A DNA stretch of 64,000 nucleotides from Clostridia bacterium (lineage in GTDB: Bacteria > Bacillota_A > Clostridia > TANB77 > CAG-508): contig JAAVZD010000017.1 of assembly GCA_022791475.1 (NCBI GenBank), forward strand, positions 4,368 through 68,367, read 5' to 3'. Shown here in pieces: positions 35,190 to 44,433 of this stretch; within the stretch, counting starts at the first letter, position 1; each line of letters starts with the position of its first letter. Below the pieces are notes generated by a model. That model saw only the letters and a program-made list of their open reading frames with translations, made no database searches and was not told where the DNA came from. The position numbers and the translations under genes were made by a program.

Positions 35190-36134
35190 ATGAAAAAAAT
35201 AAGTATTATAATTCCAGCATATAACGAAGAAGAATCGTTACCATTTTTATACGAAAGATTAAATAAGTTAATGAATGAAATAAATAATTACGAATTTGAA
35301 GTACTATTTGTAAATGACGGAAGTAAAGATAGTACAATAAAAATAATAAAAGAATTAAGGGAGAAAGATGAGCGAATTTGCTATGTAGACTTTTCAAGAA
35401 ATTTTGGAAAAGAAATAGCAATGCTTGCAGGGTTAGACTATGCAAAAGGAGACGCAGTAATATTTATGGATGCAGACCTTCAAGATCCACCAGAAGTAGT
35501 ACCAGAATTAATAAAATACTGGGAAGAAGGTTATGATGATGTATATGCAAGAAGAAAATCAAGAGAAGGAGAAACCTGGCTTAAAAAATTCACATCAAAA
35601 ATGTATTATAAAGTATTACAAGGACTAACAAGAATACCAATACAACAAGATACAGGAGACTTCAGATTATTAGATAGAAGATGTGTAAATGCTTTGAAAA
35701 AACTAAGAGAATCACAAAGATGTTCAAAATCAATGTTTAGTTGGATAGGCTATAATAAAAAAGAAGTATTATATGATAGAGACCCACGAATTGCAGGAAA
35801 AACAAAATGGAATTATAGAAGATTAATAGACTTAGCAATAGACGGGATAACATCATTCACAACATCACCACTAAGAGTATCAACATATTTAAGCATACCA
35901 ACATTCATACTATTAGGAGTATATTTCATATATGTAATAGCAAAATGTATAGCACTACAAGTAGCAATTCAAGCCTTCCAAGCAATAATACTACTAATAC
36001 TATTCTTCTCAGGAATACAAATAATGCTATTCGGAATAGTAGGAGAATACCTAGGAAGAATATTCAACGAAACCAAAAATAGACCACTATACTTCGTAAA
36101 CGAATACAATGGCGAAAAAGAAACAAACGAATAA
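35190..36134 (+). CDS. GT2 glycosyltransferase with two C-terminal helices (GtrB-like)
   Basis: 314 aa from the ATG at 35190, which has AAAGGAG at normal spacing; the longer frame from 35151 has none. ISIIIPAYNEEESLPFLYER, FVNDGSKDST, FMDADLQDPPEVVPELI (DXD near 95), QQDTGDFRLLDRR and GKTKWNYRRL are the signature of bactoprenol-phosphate glycosyltransferases. Two helices at about 230-255 and 265-290 anchor it. Enzymes of this kind load one sugar on undecaprenyl phosphate for decorating glycans outside. It stands alone after rmlD, so it may serve a different polymer. Confidence 0.92.
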   Translation: MKKISIIIPAYNEEESLPFLYERLNKLMNEINNYEFEVLFVNDGSKDSTIKIIKELREKDERICYVDFSRNFGKEIAMLAGLDYAKGDAVIFMDADLQDPPEVVPELIKYWEEGYDDVYARRKSREGETWLKKFTSKMYYKVLQGLTRIPIQQDTGDFRLLDRRCVNALKKLRESQRCSKSMFSWIGYNKKEVLYDRDPRIAGKTKWNYRRLIDLAIDGITSFTTSPLRVSTYLSIPTFILLGVYFIYVIAKCIALQVAIQAFQAIILLILFFSGIQIMLFGIVGEYLGRIFNETKNRPLYFVNEYNGEKETNE

Positions 36135-36150
36135 CTAGTAGAGCACTAGT

Positions 36151-36245
36151 TATGGGGACGGTTCGTAATCGGAAACAAGATAGATAAGAACCACAAGAAG
36201 CAAACTAAAATAATCTGGCTAGATTAGGAACTGTCCCCATTGCGG
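36151..36245. repeat. MITE-like repeat, family 2, copy 2
   Basis: ATGGGGACgGTTC and GAACtGTCCCCAT ends around the same interior as copy 1 at 4391 (TTCGTAATCGGAAACAAGAT, AAGAACCACAAG, CTAGATTAGG). The outermost two bases of the inverted repeat differ from copy 1. It lies between the GtrB-like gene and ruvB. Confidence 0.85.
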
Positions 36246-36291
36246 AAACAAAGAAAAAAATCTAAAAAATATAATAAATATAAATAAATGA

Positions 36292-36320
36292 TGTAGGGGC
36301 GATTAATAATCGCCCTACAT
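36292..36320. repeat. Dispersed palindromic repeat, family 1, copy 4
   Basis: TGTAGGGGCGATT and AATCGCCCTACA form a nearly perfect hairpin, the cleanest palindrome of the family. It lies 45 bp before the ruvB ribosome-binding site. Confidence 0.85.
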
Positions 36321-36364
36321 ATCGAATTAGAAATAAAAATAAAGAGATAAAAAGGAAAAGAACC

Positions 36365-37372
36365 ATGGAAGAAAACCAAAACCTAATATGTCCACAACTA
36401 GAAAGTAAACAAGAAGAAAGAATAGAAAACACCCTAAGACCACAGTTGTTAAAAGAATACATAGGACAAGACAAAGTAAAAGAAAATATGAAAATATACA
36501 TAGAGGCTGCCAAAAAAAGAGGAGAGCCTCTTGATCACGTTTTACTATATGGACCACCAGGACTTGGAAAAACAACATTAGCAGGAATAATATCAAATGA
36601 AATGAAATCAAAAATAAAAGTAACTTCAGGCCCAGCAATAGAAAAGCCAGGAGATTTAGCAGCAATATTAACAGCATTAACAGAAGGAGACGTACTATTC
36701 ATAGATGAAATACATAGATTAAGTAAAAGCGTAGAAGAAATACTATACCCAGCATTAGAAGACTACGTATTAGATATAGTAATAGGTACAGGCCCATCTG
36801 CAAAATCAATAAGAATAGATTTACCAAGATTTACATTAATAGGAGCAACCACAAAAGCAGGTTCACTAACAACGCCACTTCGTGATAGATTTGGAATAGT
36901 AGATAGATTAGAACTATATAGCACAAAAGACTTATCAACAATAGTAAAAAGGTCAGCTAAAATATTAAACATAGAAATAGACGAAAAATCAAGCATAGAA
37001 ATAGCAAGGCGTTCAAGAGGGACACCAAGAATAGCAAATAGACTTCTAAAAAGAGTAAGAGATTATGCTTTAGTTTTAGGTGATGGAAATATAAACTTAG
37101 AAATAACAAAACATGCACTAAATAAGCTAGAAATAGATGAACTAGGATTAGACAATATAGACAGAAGAATATTAGAAACACTAATAATAACATATGCAGG
37201 TCGCCCAGTAGGACTAGAAACAATAGCAACAACAATAGGAGAAGAAGTAGATACAATAGAAGACGTATACGAGCCATACCTAATACAAATAGGCTACATA
37301 GCAAGAACTCCAAGAGGAAGAATAGCAACACCACTTGCATATAAACATATAGGAATAGAATACAACGAATAA
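36365..37372 (+). CDS. ruvB: Holliday junction branch-migration motor RuvB
   Basis: 335 aa, typical length. [20 protein letters not shown], Walker [12 protein letters not shown] (about 62-72), Walker [11 protein letters not shown] (about 112), the sensor block [10 protein letters not shown] and the arginine finger in LRDRFGIV identify RuvB. The C-terminal winged helix ([38 protein letters not shown]) binds DNA. RuvAB drives Holliday junctions in recombinational repair. ruvA and ruvC are not adjacent; two repeat copies lie directly upstream. Confidence 0.98.
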   Translation: MEENQNLICPQLESKQEERIENTLRPQLLKEYIGQDKVKENMKIYIEAAKKRGEPLDHVLLYGPPGLGKTTLAGIISNEMKSKIKVTSGPAIEKPGDLAAILTALTEGDVLFIDEIHRLSKSVEEILYPALEDYVLDIVIGTGPSAKSIRIDLPRFTLIGATTKAGSLTTPLRDRFGIVDRLELYSTKDLSTIVKRSAKILNIEIDEKSSIEIARRSRGTPRIANRLLKRVRDYALVLGDGNINLEITKHALNKLEIDELGLDNIDRRILETLIITYAGRPVGLETIATTIGEEVDTIEDVYEPYLIQIGYIARTPRGRIATPLAYKHIGIEYNE

Positions 37373-37375
37373 AAT

Positions 37376-37420
37376 TGTAGGGGGCGCAGCCATCAGCGAC
37401 CCGAGATTCCAAGAAAATGG
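37376..37420. repeat. Dispersed palindromic repeat, family 1, copy 5
   Basis: TGTAGGGGGCGC-N-GCGACCC, then a TTCCAAGAAAATGG tail related to TTCGAAGAAA. It starts a few bases after the ruvB stop. Confidence 0.8.
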
Positions 37421-37464
37421 TTAAATAACAAATGTAAACCTTTAGTTTATGAAAGGAGAATAAA

Positions 37465-38019
37465 ATGAAACTATTATTACATACATGCTGTGCACCATGT
37501 AGTGTGTATTGTATAGATTCTTTAAGGCAAGAGGAAATAGAGCCAACAGTATACTGGTATAACCCTAATATACACCCATATATGGAGTATAAAGCAAGAA
37601 GAGATACATTAAAAGAATACACAAAAAGTATAAAAGTAAATGCCATATTTGAAGAAGAATATGGATTAGACGAATTTTGTAAAAATGTAATAAACAGTTT
37701 ACAAACAAGGTGCATAGATTACTGCTACAAAGTACGTTTAGAACAAACAGCAAAATACGCAAAAGAAAACGGATATGACACTATTAGTACAACACTACTA
37801 ATAAGCCCATACCAAAAGCACGAAGAATTAAAACAACTAGGAGAAAAAATAGCAAAAAAATACGGCTTACAATTTCTATATAGAGACTTTAGAGTAGGTT
37901 TCAGGCAAGGACAAGCAAAAGCACGTGAACTAGGTTTATATATGCAAAAATATTGTGGCTGTGTATTCTCAGAGGAAGATAGATATTCGAAGCAAATAAA
38001 GAAAGATTTAGAAAATTAA
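37465..38019 (+). CDS. queH: Epoxyqueuosine reductase QueH
   Basis: 184 aa. LLLHTCCAPCSVYC (about 3-16) with the CCxxC-type metal site, WYNPNIHPYMEYKARRD, TRCIDYCYKVR and QKYCGCVFSEEDR are the QueH (DUF208) blocks; the cysteines bind an iron-sulfur cluster and a further metal. It does the last step of queuosine synthesis in tRNA, reducing epoxyqueuosine. Neighbouring ruvB and queuosine genes are often linked in Firmicutes. The ribosome-binding site AAAGGAG is good. Confidence 0.95.
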   Translation: MKLLLHTCCAPCSVYCIDSLRQEEIEPTVYWYNPNIHPYMEYKARRDTLKEYTKSIKVNAIFEEEYGLDEFCKNVINSLQTRCIDYCYKVRLEQTAKYAKENGYDTISTTLLISPYQKHEELKQLGEKIAKKYGLQFLYRDFRVGFRQGQAKARELGLYMQKYCGCVFSEEDRYSKQIKKDLEN

Positions 38020-38031
38020 AGGAAGTGAATA

Positions 38032-38842
38032 GTGTATATGGGTAAAAAGAAAAATGAAATTTCCATTCGTTCAAGTGCTGTAGAATATTTAACATATATA
38101 GCAGCAGCAGGAGATAATCCAGAAGCAATAGAAGTTAGATATGAAAACGAAAATATATGGCTAACTCAAAAAATGTTAGCTACAGTTTATGGTGTTTCAG
38201 TATCTGCAATTAATCAACATATAAAAAAGATATATGAAGATAATGAATTAGAAGAAAATTCAACTATTAAGAATTTCTTAATAGTTCAAAAAGAAGGAAA
38301 CAGAGAGGTTTCTAGAGAAGTTGCACATTATATCAATAGATTATGATAAAACAGCGAAATCAACAATTAGATTTTTTACTTCCGTCCAAAATAAATTACA
38401 CTATGCAGCATCTGGAAATACGGCAGCAGAAATTATTTATAATAGAGCAGACCATAAAAAAGAACATATGGGATTAACATAATAGGAAGGAGCGCCGAAT
38501 AGCAAAATACATAAATATGATGTTGCAATTGCTAAAAATTATTTATCAGAAAATGAAATTGCTCAGCTAGAAAGAATGCTTTCAGCATATTTAGATTTAG
38601 CTGAAATGCAAGCAATGAGGCATATTCCAATGACAATGGAGGATTGGGAAGAAAGACTAAATGGATTTCTAAAATTATGGGATCATGAAATATTAAAAGA
38701 CAATGGAAAAATATCAGCAGAAATGGCAAAGCTTCATGCAGAAACAGAATTTGAAAAATATAGAATAGTTCAAGATAGAATATACATTTCAGATTTTGAT
38801 CAACTTATTATAAATACCAAAGAATTAAAAGAACATAAATAG
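38032..38842 (+). pseudogene. rhuM-family gene, decayed
   Basis: The first 100 codons (IRSSAVEYLTYIAAAG, NENIWLTQKMLATVYGVSVS, GNREVSREVAHY) match the N-terminal DNA-binding-like part of RhuM proteins. At about 38335 the frame shifts and some 70-90 codons of the usual family are missing. The rest (YDKTAKSTIRFFTSVQNKLH, AASGNTAAEIIYNRAD, KYDVAIAKNYLSENEIAQL) is in another frame, with two stop codons (TAATAG near 38480) where Trp is normally found. RhuM genes are usually accessory and island-borne; the role of RhuM is not settled. The start is at 38032 (or 38038) just after queH. A second member is at 63501. Confidence 0.85.
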
Positions 38843-38876
38843 TTTTGAAATTAAAAAATAAAAGGAAAAACAAACG

Positions 38877-39347
38877 ATGAAATATATATATTTAATATCA
38901 ACTATTATACTTTTTACATTAAGTATATTAGTAAAAAGAAAAGAAGAAAAAGCAAATTTTATAACTACATTTTTTACAAATATAATTATATTTACATGCT
39001 ATAATATTGTAATGTGTATGTTATTAAAAGCACTAAAAATACCAATAACACTACTAAGCTTAACAATAATAAATGTTATAACATCAATAATAATTATATG
39101 TACAATAGTAAAGAATAAAAAAATCCAAAAATATTATATAAGTCTAAAAGATATAATAGCAATTATAGTAATTATAATAGTAGGTTTAATAATAGCATAT
39201 ATAAATTTTGGTTATCCATTTAAAATTTCATATGTGCAAGTAGATGCATCTAATCACTATAAAATGACTACAGAATTTTACCAAACAGGAAAAATAGAAA
39301 TTGGAAGCATACCTGGAGCATATATAAATTTACGGAATAATATTTAA
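38877..39347 (+). CDS. Polytopic membrane protein, N-terminal part of a frameshifted gene
   Basis: 156 aa with four hydrophobic helices, then FGYPFKISYVQVDASNHYKM, an acidic first loop like those of GT-C-type enzymes. It ends in a stop at 39345 just after PGAYIN. The next frame continues IYGIIFKIFLEFFGTFNGYK from about 39332, which reads as the natural continuation, so one base is probably missing or extra near 39330. The start has AAAGGA upstream. No family name can be given with confidence. Confidence 0.7.
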   Translation: MKYIYLISTIILFTLSILVKRKEEKANFITTFFTNIIIFTCYNIVMCMLLKALKIPITLLSLTIINVITSIIIICTIVKNKKIQKYYISLKDIIAIIVIIIVGLIIAYINFGYPFKISYVQVDASNHYKMTTEFYQTGKIEIGSIPGAYINLRNNI

Positions 39348-39387
39348 AATATTTTTAGAATTTTTTGGAACATTTAATGGGTATAAA

Positions 39388-40662
39388 TTGTTTATAATTT
39401 GTGAAATAGTAAAACTAATATTGTCAGGAATATTATTTTACTTAGTAATAAATAAATTTATAAAAAATAAATTTCAAACTATAATTGCAATAATATTTGG
39501 GGTTATATATATGGTTGGTTATCCGCTAAATGGAATGTTAAGTGGATTTGTATACTTACAAATGGCAGTAAACATAGTAAATACAATAATAATACTAATA
39601 ATTAATGAAAATGAAATGTCAAATAAAATGAAAAACTTATTACTATTTTTATTATGTTTTGGCTTAATATTTACATACTACATTTTAGTACCACCAGTAT
39701 ATATAGCTATATTTATTTATGAATATATAAAACATAGAAAAGAAAAAATAAAATTTATAAAAAATATATTAGAAATATTTTTTATACCATGTATAGTAGC
39801 GATTGTATTCTTTTTATTACCATCAATAATAAATAAAAATAATTTTAATCCAGCAATACATATGGATTCAGAGCTGGCAAATCAAGGCTATACATTTGTA
39901 AGCTATTATGCAACATTTATAATGTTTATACCATTTAATATATATTATATAATAAATAAAATAGAAAATAAAAAGAAAGATTTTCTTACTATTTTAATTT
40001 CAGCAAGTGTATTATATATACTATTTGCAGTAATACTAAAACATTATGGAATTCTAGCAAGATATTATTGTATGAAACCATATTTCATGCTATGGTTAGT
40101 AGCATTATTAATAACAGTAAAAACAATTATAGAAATATTAAATAGCAATAGTGAAAAATTATATAAAATATTAGTAAACATAGTAGCTACATTCTACATA
40201 ATAGGCTTAATTCTCTCATGTTTAGCAGGTTCAAGTAGTATAAAAGTATTTGATAGTGAAAAAGAAACAATAAAATCAATGTATAATATATTTAAAATAA
40301 ATAGAGGAATAATGTTACATGAAAACTTTGAATTAATATATTCAGCAGAAGAATTAGAAGTTTTAAGGCAAGCGGAAGAACAACTTAATAATAAAAAAGT
40401 AGTATATTTTGAAGATGGATTAAATAAACAGTGGCTACGAAACTTATTGGTAAATACTAAAGATTCTAATATAGATTTATATGATAATACAAAGCAAGAA
40501 ATAGAAGAATATATATTTAATAAAGAAGAAAAATATATAATATGTTATAAAAGTGCATATGTAAATAAATATTTTACAGATACAGTAAGTAAATTAGAAA
40601 AAGAATTAGAAACAGTAGTATCATGTGGTAAACTAACTATATTTTATAAAAGCGAAATGTAA
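39388..40662 (+). CDS. Polytopic membrane protein, C-terminal part of the frameshifted gene
   Basis: 424 aa from the first in-frame ATG-like codon, though the frame is open from 39329. It has about eight helices followed by a soluble tail of about 130 residues (KSMYNIFKINRGIMLHENFE onward). Joined to the piece at 38877 it would give a protein of about 594 aa, close in size and plan to the GT-C-like proteins of the glycan operon (17327, 10609). No ribosome-binding site is seen at 39388. Confidence 0.7.
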   Translation: MFIICEIVKLILSGILFYLVINKFIKNKFQTIIAIIFGVIYMVGYPLNGMLSGFVYLQMAVNIVNTIIILIINENEMSNKMKNLLLFLLCFGLIFTYYILVPPVYIAIFIYEYIKHRKEKIKFIKNILEIFFIPCIVAIVFFLLPSIINKNNFNPAIHMDSELANQGYTFVSYYATFIMFIPFNIYYIINKIENKKKDFLTILISASVLYILFAVILKHYGILARYYCMKPYFMLWLVALLITVKTIIEILNSNSEKLYKILVNIVATFYIIGLILSCLAGSSSIKVFDSEKETIKSMYNIFKINRGIMLHENFELIYSAEELEVLRQAEEQLNNKKVVYFEDGLNKQWLRNLLVNTKDSNIDLYDNTKQEIEEYIFNKEEKYIICYKSAYVNKYFTDTVSKLEKELETVVSCGKLTIFYKSEM

Positions 40663-40674
40663 AGGAGAAAAATT

Positions 40675-43398
40675 TTGAGTAGATTATTATTAGTAGATGG
40701 AAATAGTATAATGAACAGAGCCTTTTATGGAATAATGGGCTCTAAAATGTTAATGACGCTAGATGGAACATATACAAATGCAGTATATGGCTTTTTAGCA
40801 ATTTTATTTAAAATAGAAGAAGACCTAAACCCAGACTATATAGCAGTGGCCTTCGACCTAAAAGCACCAACAGCAAGGCATAAAATGTATGAAGGTTACA
40901 AAGCTACAAGACATGGAATGCCAGATGAATTAGCACAGCAAATGCCTATAATAAAAGAATTATTAAGAAATATGAATATAACCATAATAGAAAAAGAAGG
41001 TTATGAAGCAGATGATGTATTAGGAACATTATCAAAAAGAGGAGAAAAAGAAGGGGTCGAAGTAACAATCCTATCAGGGGATAGGGATACTTTCCAATTA
41101 ACATCAGACCATATAACAGTAAGAATACCACGAACAAAAGCAGGAAAAACAGAAGTAGAAGACTTTGATAGAAACAAGGTATTAGAAGTATATGGTTTAG
41201 AGCCAGAAAAGCTAATAGAAGTAAAAGGACTTCAAGGAGATACCTCAGATAACATTCCAGGGGTACCAGGGGTAGGAGAAAAAACAGCATTAAGTATAGT
41301 AAAAGAATATGGAAGCATAGAAAACCTTTATAAAGAAATAGAAGAAGGAAAAGCTTTAAGCATAAAAGGAAAAACAAGAGAGAAGATAATAGAAAATAAA
41401 GATCTAGCTTATCTTTCAAAAGAATTAGGAACAATAAATATAAATGTACCAATAGAAGAAGACTTAGAAGCCTTTGCTAGAAAAGAATGGAATAAAGAAG
41501 CGGTATTAGAAAAATTTAAAGAGTTAAAATTTAATAGATATATAGAAAGATTTAATTTAAATAATACAACTATAAATGAAGCTAATAGCAAAGAAACAAA
41601 AGAACTATTTGAAATAGTAGAATTAGGAAATGAAAGTAAAGAAATAGAAGAACTAATTAACAATATAAAAGAAAATAAAGAAATAGTATATTATTTAGAT
41701 AAAGTAGAAGCAAATAATAGCAATAATATAGTAAAAAAAGAAATAGAAGCAATAAGCATAATACTAGAAAATAAAGTGTATTATATTAATAATGTAAATA
41801 TACAAGAATTAAAAGAAATATTTGAAAGTAACGAAATAGAAAAAGTAAGTTATAAACTAAAAGAAGACTTTTGTATATTAAAACAACATGGAATAACAAT
41901 GCACAATTTAAATTTTGACGTAGAAATAGCAGCATATTTATTAAATCCAACAGCAAGCAAATATATAATTGAAGCCCTAGCAAATGATTACTTAGGACTA
42001 GATAAAAACGAATATATGTCAAAAAATGGAGTAGAACAAAAACAAGATAAACAAATAAATTTATTTGAAGCAAATACTGAAGAAAAAGAAGATAGCAAAA
42101 AATACGAAGTTTCATTTATAACATATATAATAAAAGAATTAAAAAATCTACTAACAAAAAAACTAGAAGAACAAAATAGTATGCAATTATTTAGAAATAT
42201 AGAAATGCCACTTGCCGAAGTTCTTGCAAAAATACAATATGAAGGAATGTATATAGATAAACAAGAACTAATAGCATTTGGAGAAGAACTAAAAGCAGGA
42301 ATAGAAGAATTAACAAAACAAATATATACACTTGCAGGCGAAGAATTTAATATAAATTCAACACAACAACTAGGAAACATATTATTTGAAAAGCTAAATT
42401 TAACAACTTCAAAAAAGACAAAAAAAGGATATTCAACAGATGTAGATGCATTAGAAAAAATAAGAAGAGAACATTCAATAGTAGAGAAAATATTAGAATA
42501 TAGAAGTTTAATGAAGTTAAATTCAACATATGTAGAGGGAATGTTACCATATATAAACGAAAAAACAAAAAGAATACACTCATACTTCCACCAAACAGTA
42601 ACAGCAACAGGAAGAATAAGCTCAACAGAGCCAAACTTACAAAACATACCAACAAGAATAGAACTAGGAAAACGCTTAAGAAAAGTATTCAAGCCAAAAG
42701 AAGGCTATGTATTCATAGATGCAGACTATTCACAAATAGAGCTAAGAGTATTAGCACACATATCACAAGATGAGCACATGTTAGAAGCCTTCAAAAATGG
42801 GGAAGACATACACAAACAAGCAGCTTCAAAAGTGTTAGGTATACCAATAGGAGAAGTAACGAAAGAGCAAAGAAGCAGTGCAAAAGCAGTAAACTTTGGA
42901 ATAGTATATGGAATAAGCGACTTTGGGCTAGCAGAACAATTAGGAATACCAAGAAAACAAGCAAAACAATATATAGAGCAATACTTAGAAAAATATAGTG
43001 GAATCGACAAATTCATGAAAGAAGTAGTAGAAGAGGCAAAAGAAAAAGGATATGTAGAAACACTATTTAATAGAAGAAGATATATACCAGAACTAAACTC
43101 AAACAACTACATGGTGCGCCAATTCGGAGCAAGAGCTGCAATGAACACACCAATACAAGGAACAGCAGCCGACATAATGAAACTAGCAATGGTAAACTTA
43201 AATAAAGCAATAGAAGAAACAAACCTAGACGCCCAAATAATACTTCAAGTCCACGACGAATTAATATTAGAAGTAAGCGAAAAAGACAAGGCACAAGCAA
43301 AACAACTGCTAAAAGAGTGTATGGAAAACGCTGTACAACTAACAGTACCACTAGAAGTAGAAGTATCAGAAGCAACAAACTGGTACGAGTGCAAATAA
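40675..43398 (+). CDS. polA: DNA polymerase I
   Basis: 907 aa, TTG start after AAAGGAG. Residues 1-290 are the 5'-3' exonuclease (DGNSIMNRAFYG, EADDVLGTLSKRG, GLQGDTSDNIPGVPGVGEKT). The middle domain keeps the exonuclease fold but lacks the DxE metal residues (VYYLDKVEANN at the expected place), so proofreading is probably absent, as in several Firmicute enzymes. The polymerase has motif A DADYSQIELRVLAHIS, motif B RSSAKAVNFGIVYGIS and motif C QVHDELILEV. It fills gaps in repair and removes Okazaki primers. Confidence 0.98.
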   Translation: MSRLLLVDGNSIMNRAFYGIMGSKMLMTLDGTYTNAVYGFLAILFKIEEDLNPDYIAVAFDLKAPTARHKMYEGYKATRHGMPDELAQQMPIIKELLRNMNITIIEKEGYEADDVLGTLSKRGEKEGVEVTILSGDRDTFQLTSDHITVRIPRTKAGKTEVEDFDRNKVLEVYGLEPEKLIEVKGLQGDTSDNIPGVPGVGEKTALSIVKEYGSIENLYKEIEEGKALSIKGKTREKIIENKDLAYLSKELGTININVPIEEDLEAFARKEWNKEAVLEKFKELKFNRYIERFNLNNTTINEANSKETKELFEIVELGNESKEIEELINNIKENKEIVYYLDKVEANNSNNIVKKEIEAISIILENKVYYINNVNIQELKEIFESNEIEKVSYKLKEDFCILKQHGITMHNLNFDVEIAAYLLNPTASKYIIEALANDYLGLDKNEYMSKNGVEQKQDKQINLFEANTEEKEDSKKYEVSFITYIIKELKNLLTKKLEEQNSMQLFRNIEMPLAEVLAKIQYEGMYIDKQELIAFGEELKAGIEELTKQIYTLAGEEFNINSTQQLGNILFEKLNLTTSKKTKKGYSTDVDALEKIRREHSIVEKILEYRSLMKLNSTYVEGMLPYINEKTKRIHSYFHQTVTATGRISSTEPNLQNIPTRIELGKRLRKVFKPKEGYVFIDADYSQIELRVLAHISQDEHMLEAFKNGEDIHKQAASKVLGIPIGEVTKEQRSSAKAVNFGIVYGISDFGLAEQLGIPRKQAKQYIEQYLEKYSGIDKFMKEVVEEAKEKGYVETLFNRRRYIPELNSNNYMVRQFGARAAMNTPIQGTAADIMKLAMVNLNKAIEETNLDAQIILQVHDELILEVSEKDKAQAKQLLKECMENAVQLTVPLEVEVSEATNWYECK

Positions 43399-43410
43399 GT
43401 AGATTGGCTA

Positions 43411-43450
43411 GCATTGGGGACTATCACCAATGTGGAAAGAAGTAGAAAAC
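43411..43450. repeat. Internal-deletion derivative of repeat family 2
   Basis: GCATTGGGGAC-TATCA-CCAATGTGGAAAG joins the left end of family 2 (GCATTGGGGAC) directly to its right end (CCAATGCGGAAA). Blocks like the family interior (ACCACAA, AATAAATAAAACC) follow. Confidence 0.6.
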
Positions 43451-43513
43451 CACAAAATAAATAAAACCCAAACAAGCACCAAAAACAAACAACTAAATAA
43501 AGGAGAAAAAAAT

Positions 43514-44074
43514 TTGAAAAAGAAAACAAAAATCCTAATAGTAATATCATTAATAATACTTATAATACTATTTGGAATACTAAAGATACAAAATTTCATA
43601 TTAAAAAAGATATATAAAACAAATTATTCAGAGTATGTATACAAATACTCAGAAGAAAACAACATAGACCCACTACTAACCTTCGCCATAATAAAAGCCG
43701 AAAGTAACTTCAACCGAAATATAAAATCAAAAAGTGGAGCAATAGGACTAATGCAACTAATGGAAAGTACAGCATTAGAAGAAGCAGAAGAAGTAAACCA
43801 AGAAATAGTAGTAACTGAAAGTTTATACAATCCAGAAATAAATATAAAAATAGGAACAAAATATTATGCAAAACTAATAAAAAAATATAATAACAATATG
43901 CTATTAGCATTAGCAGCATATAATGCAGGAATAGGAAATGTAGATAAATGGATACAAGAAGGAATAATAAAGGAAGATGGATCAGAAATAGAGAACATAC
44001 CATTTAAAGAAACAAATAATTATGTAAGAAAAATAGTAAGAGATTATAAAATATATAAACAATTATATAAATAA
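43514..44074 (+). CDS. Membrane-anchored lytic transglycosylase (SLT type)
   Basis: About 187 aa. I use the TTG at 43514 after AAAGGAG rather than the longer frame from 43430. A basic start and one helix (KTKILIVISLIILIILFGIL, about 4-23) anchor it or form an uncleaved signal. The SLT domain has the catalytic Glu in FAIIKAESNFNRN (about 73), the GAIGLMQLM block and ALAAYNAGIGNV. It cleaves peptidoglycan glycan strands outside the membrane. Small Firmicute forms like this often act in wall remodelling. Confidence 0.9.
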   Translation: MKKKTKILIVISLIILIILFGILKIQNFILKKIYKTNYSEYVYKYSEENNIDPLLTFAIIKAESNFNRNIKSKSGAIGLMQLMESTALEEAEEVNQEIVVTESLYNPEINIKIGTKYYAKLIKKYNNNMLLALAAYNAGIGNVDKWIQEGIIKEDGSEIENIPFKETNNYVRKIVRDYKIYKQLYK

Positions 44075-44433
44075 AATAATCAATTACCATAATTGATTAC
44101 AAAATAATAGTATAAGTTTTCATAAAAAATTACACAAAAAACAAATGTGAACAAATAGTGTCCTAAATGTATTGAAAATAGGTTATCAACAGAGTTATCC
44201 ACAGTATCCACAAAAATTATTTTTAAGAATACTGTAAACAAATATTACAAAAAGAGTAAACATAAGGAAAATAAGTGAAATAAAATTGTAATAATTATGT
44301 AATATAAGGAGCAAAAACATGTTTTTTGAAATAAAAATGAAACATAAATACAAAAAATAACAAAAAAACACAAAGCGCATTGAAATAAAATCTGTAATAT
44401 AGTAATATTATTGTAATAAAAGGAGGATTGAAA
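44075..44433. other. Intergenic region with AT hairpin and DnaA-box cluster
   Basis: No gene is seen in these 359 bases. AATCAATT/AATTGATT (44078-44098) forms a small hairpin after the transglycosylase gene. The cluster of DnaA-type boxes at 44183-44212 is listed separately. The rest is AT-rich with no other clear signal. Confidence 0.7.
44183..44212 (+). promoter_or_regulatory. Cluster of three DnaA-box-like 9-mers
   Basis: TTATCAACA (44183-44191), the exact consensus TTATCCACA (44195-44203) and GTATCCACA (44204-44212) run in the same direction within 30 bases, in an AT-rich intergenic gap. This would suit cooperative DnaA binding. Confidence 0.6.

Noticed and set aside
36957..37715. 252-aa Leu-rich frame antisense to ruvB and queH
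   Set aside because: It spans two certain genes and their gap, with no ribosome-binding site; hydrophobicity comes from reverse-reading A-rich codons.
41988..42692. 234-aa frame antisense to polA
   Set aside because: It mirrors conserved polymerase codons and lacks start signals; the Ser/Phe/Ile-rich product is typical of shadow frames.
44075..44433. Replication origin
   Set aside because: The DnaA-type boxes are suggestive, but there is no dnaA, dnaN or rpmH nearby and no unwinding-element pattern I can identify, so I call only a box cluster.
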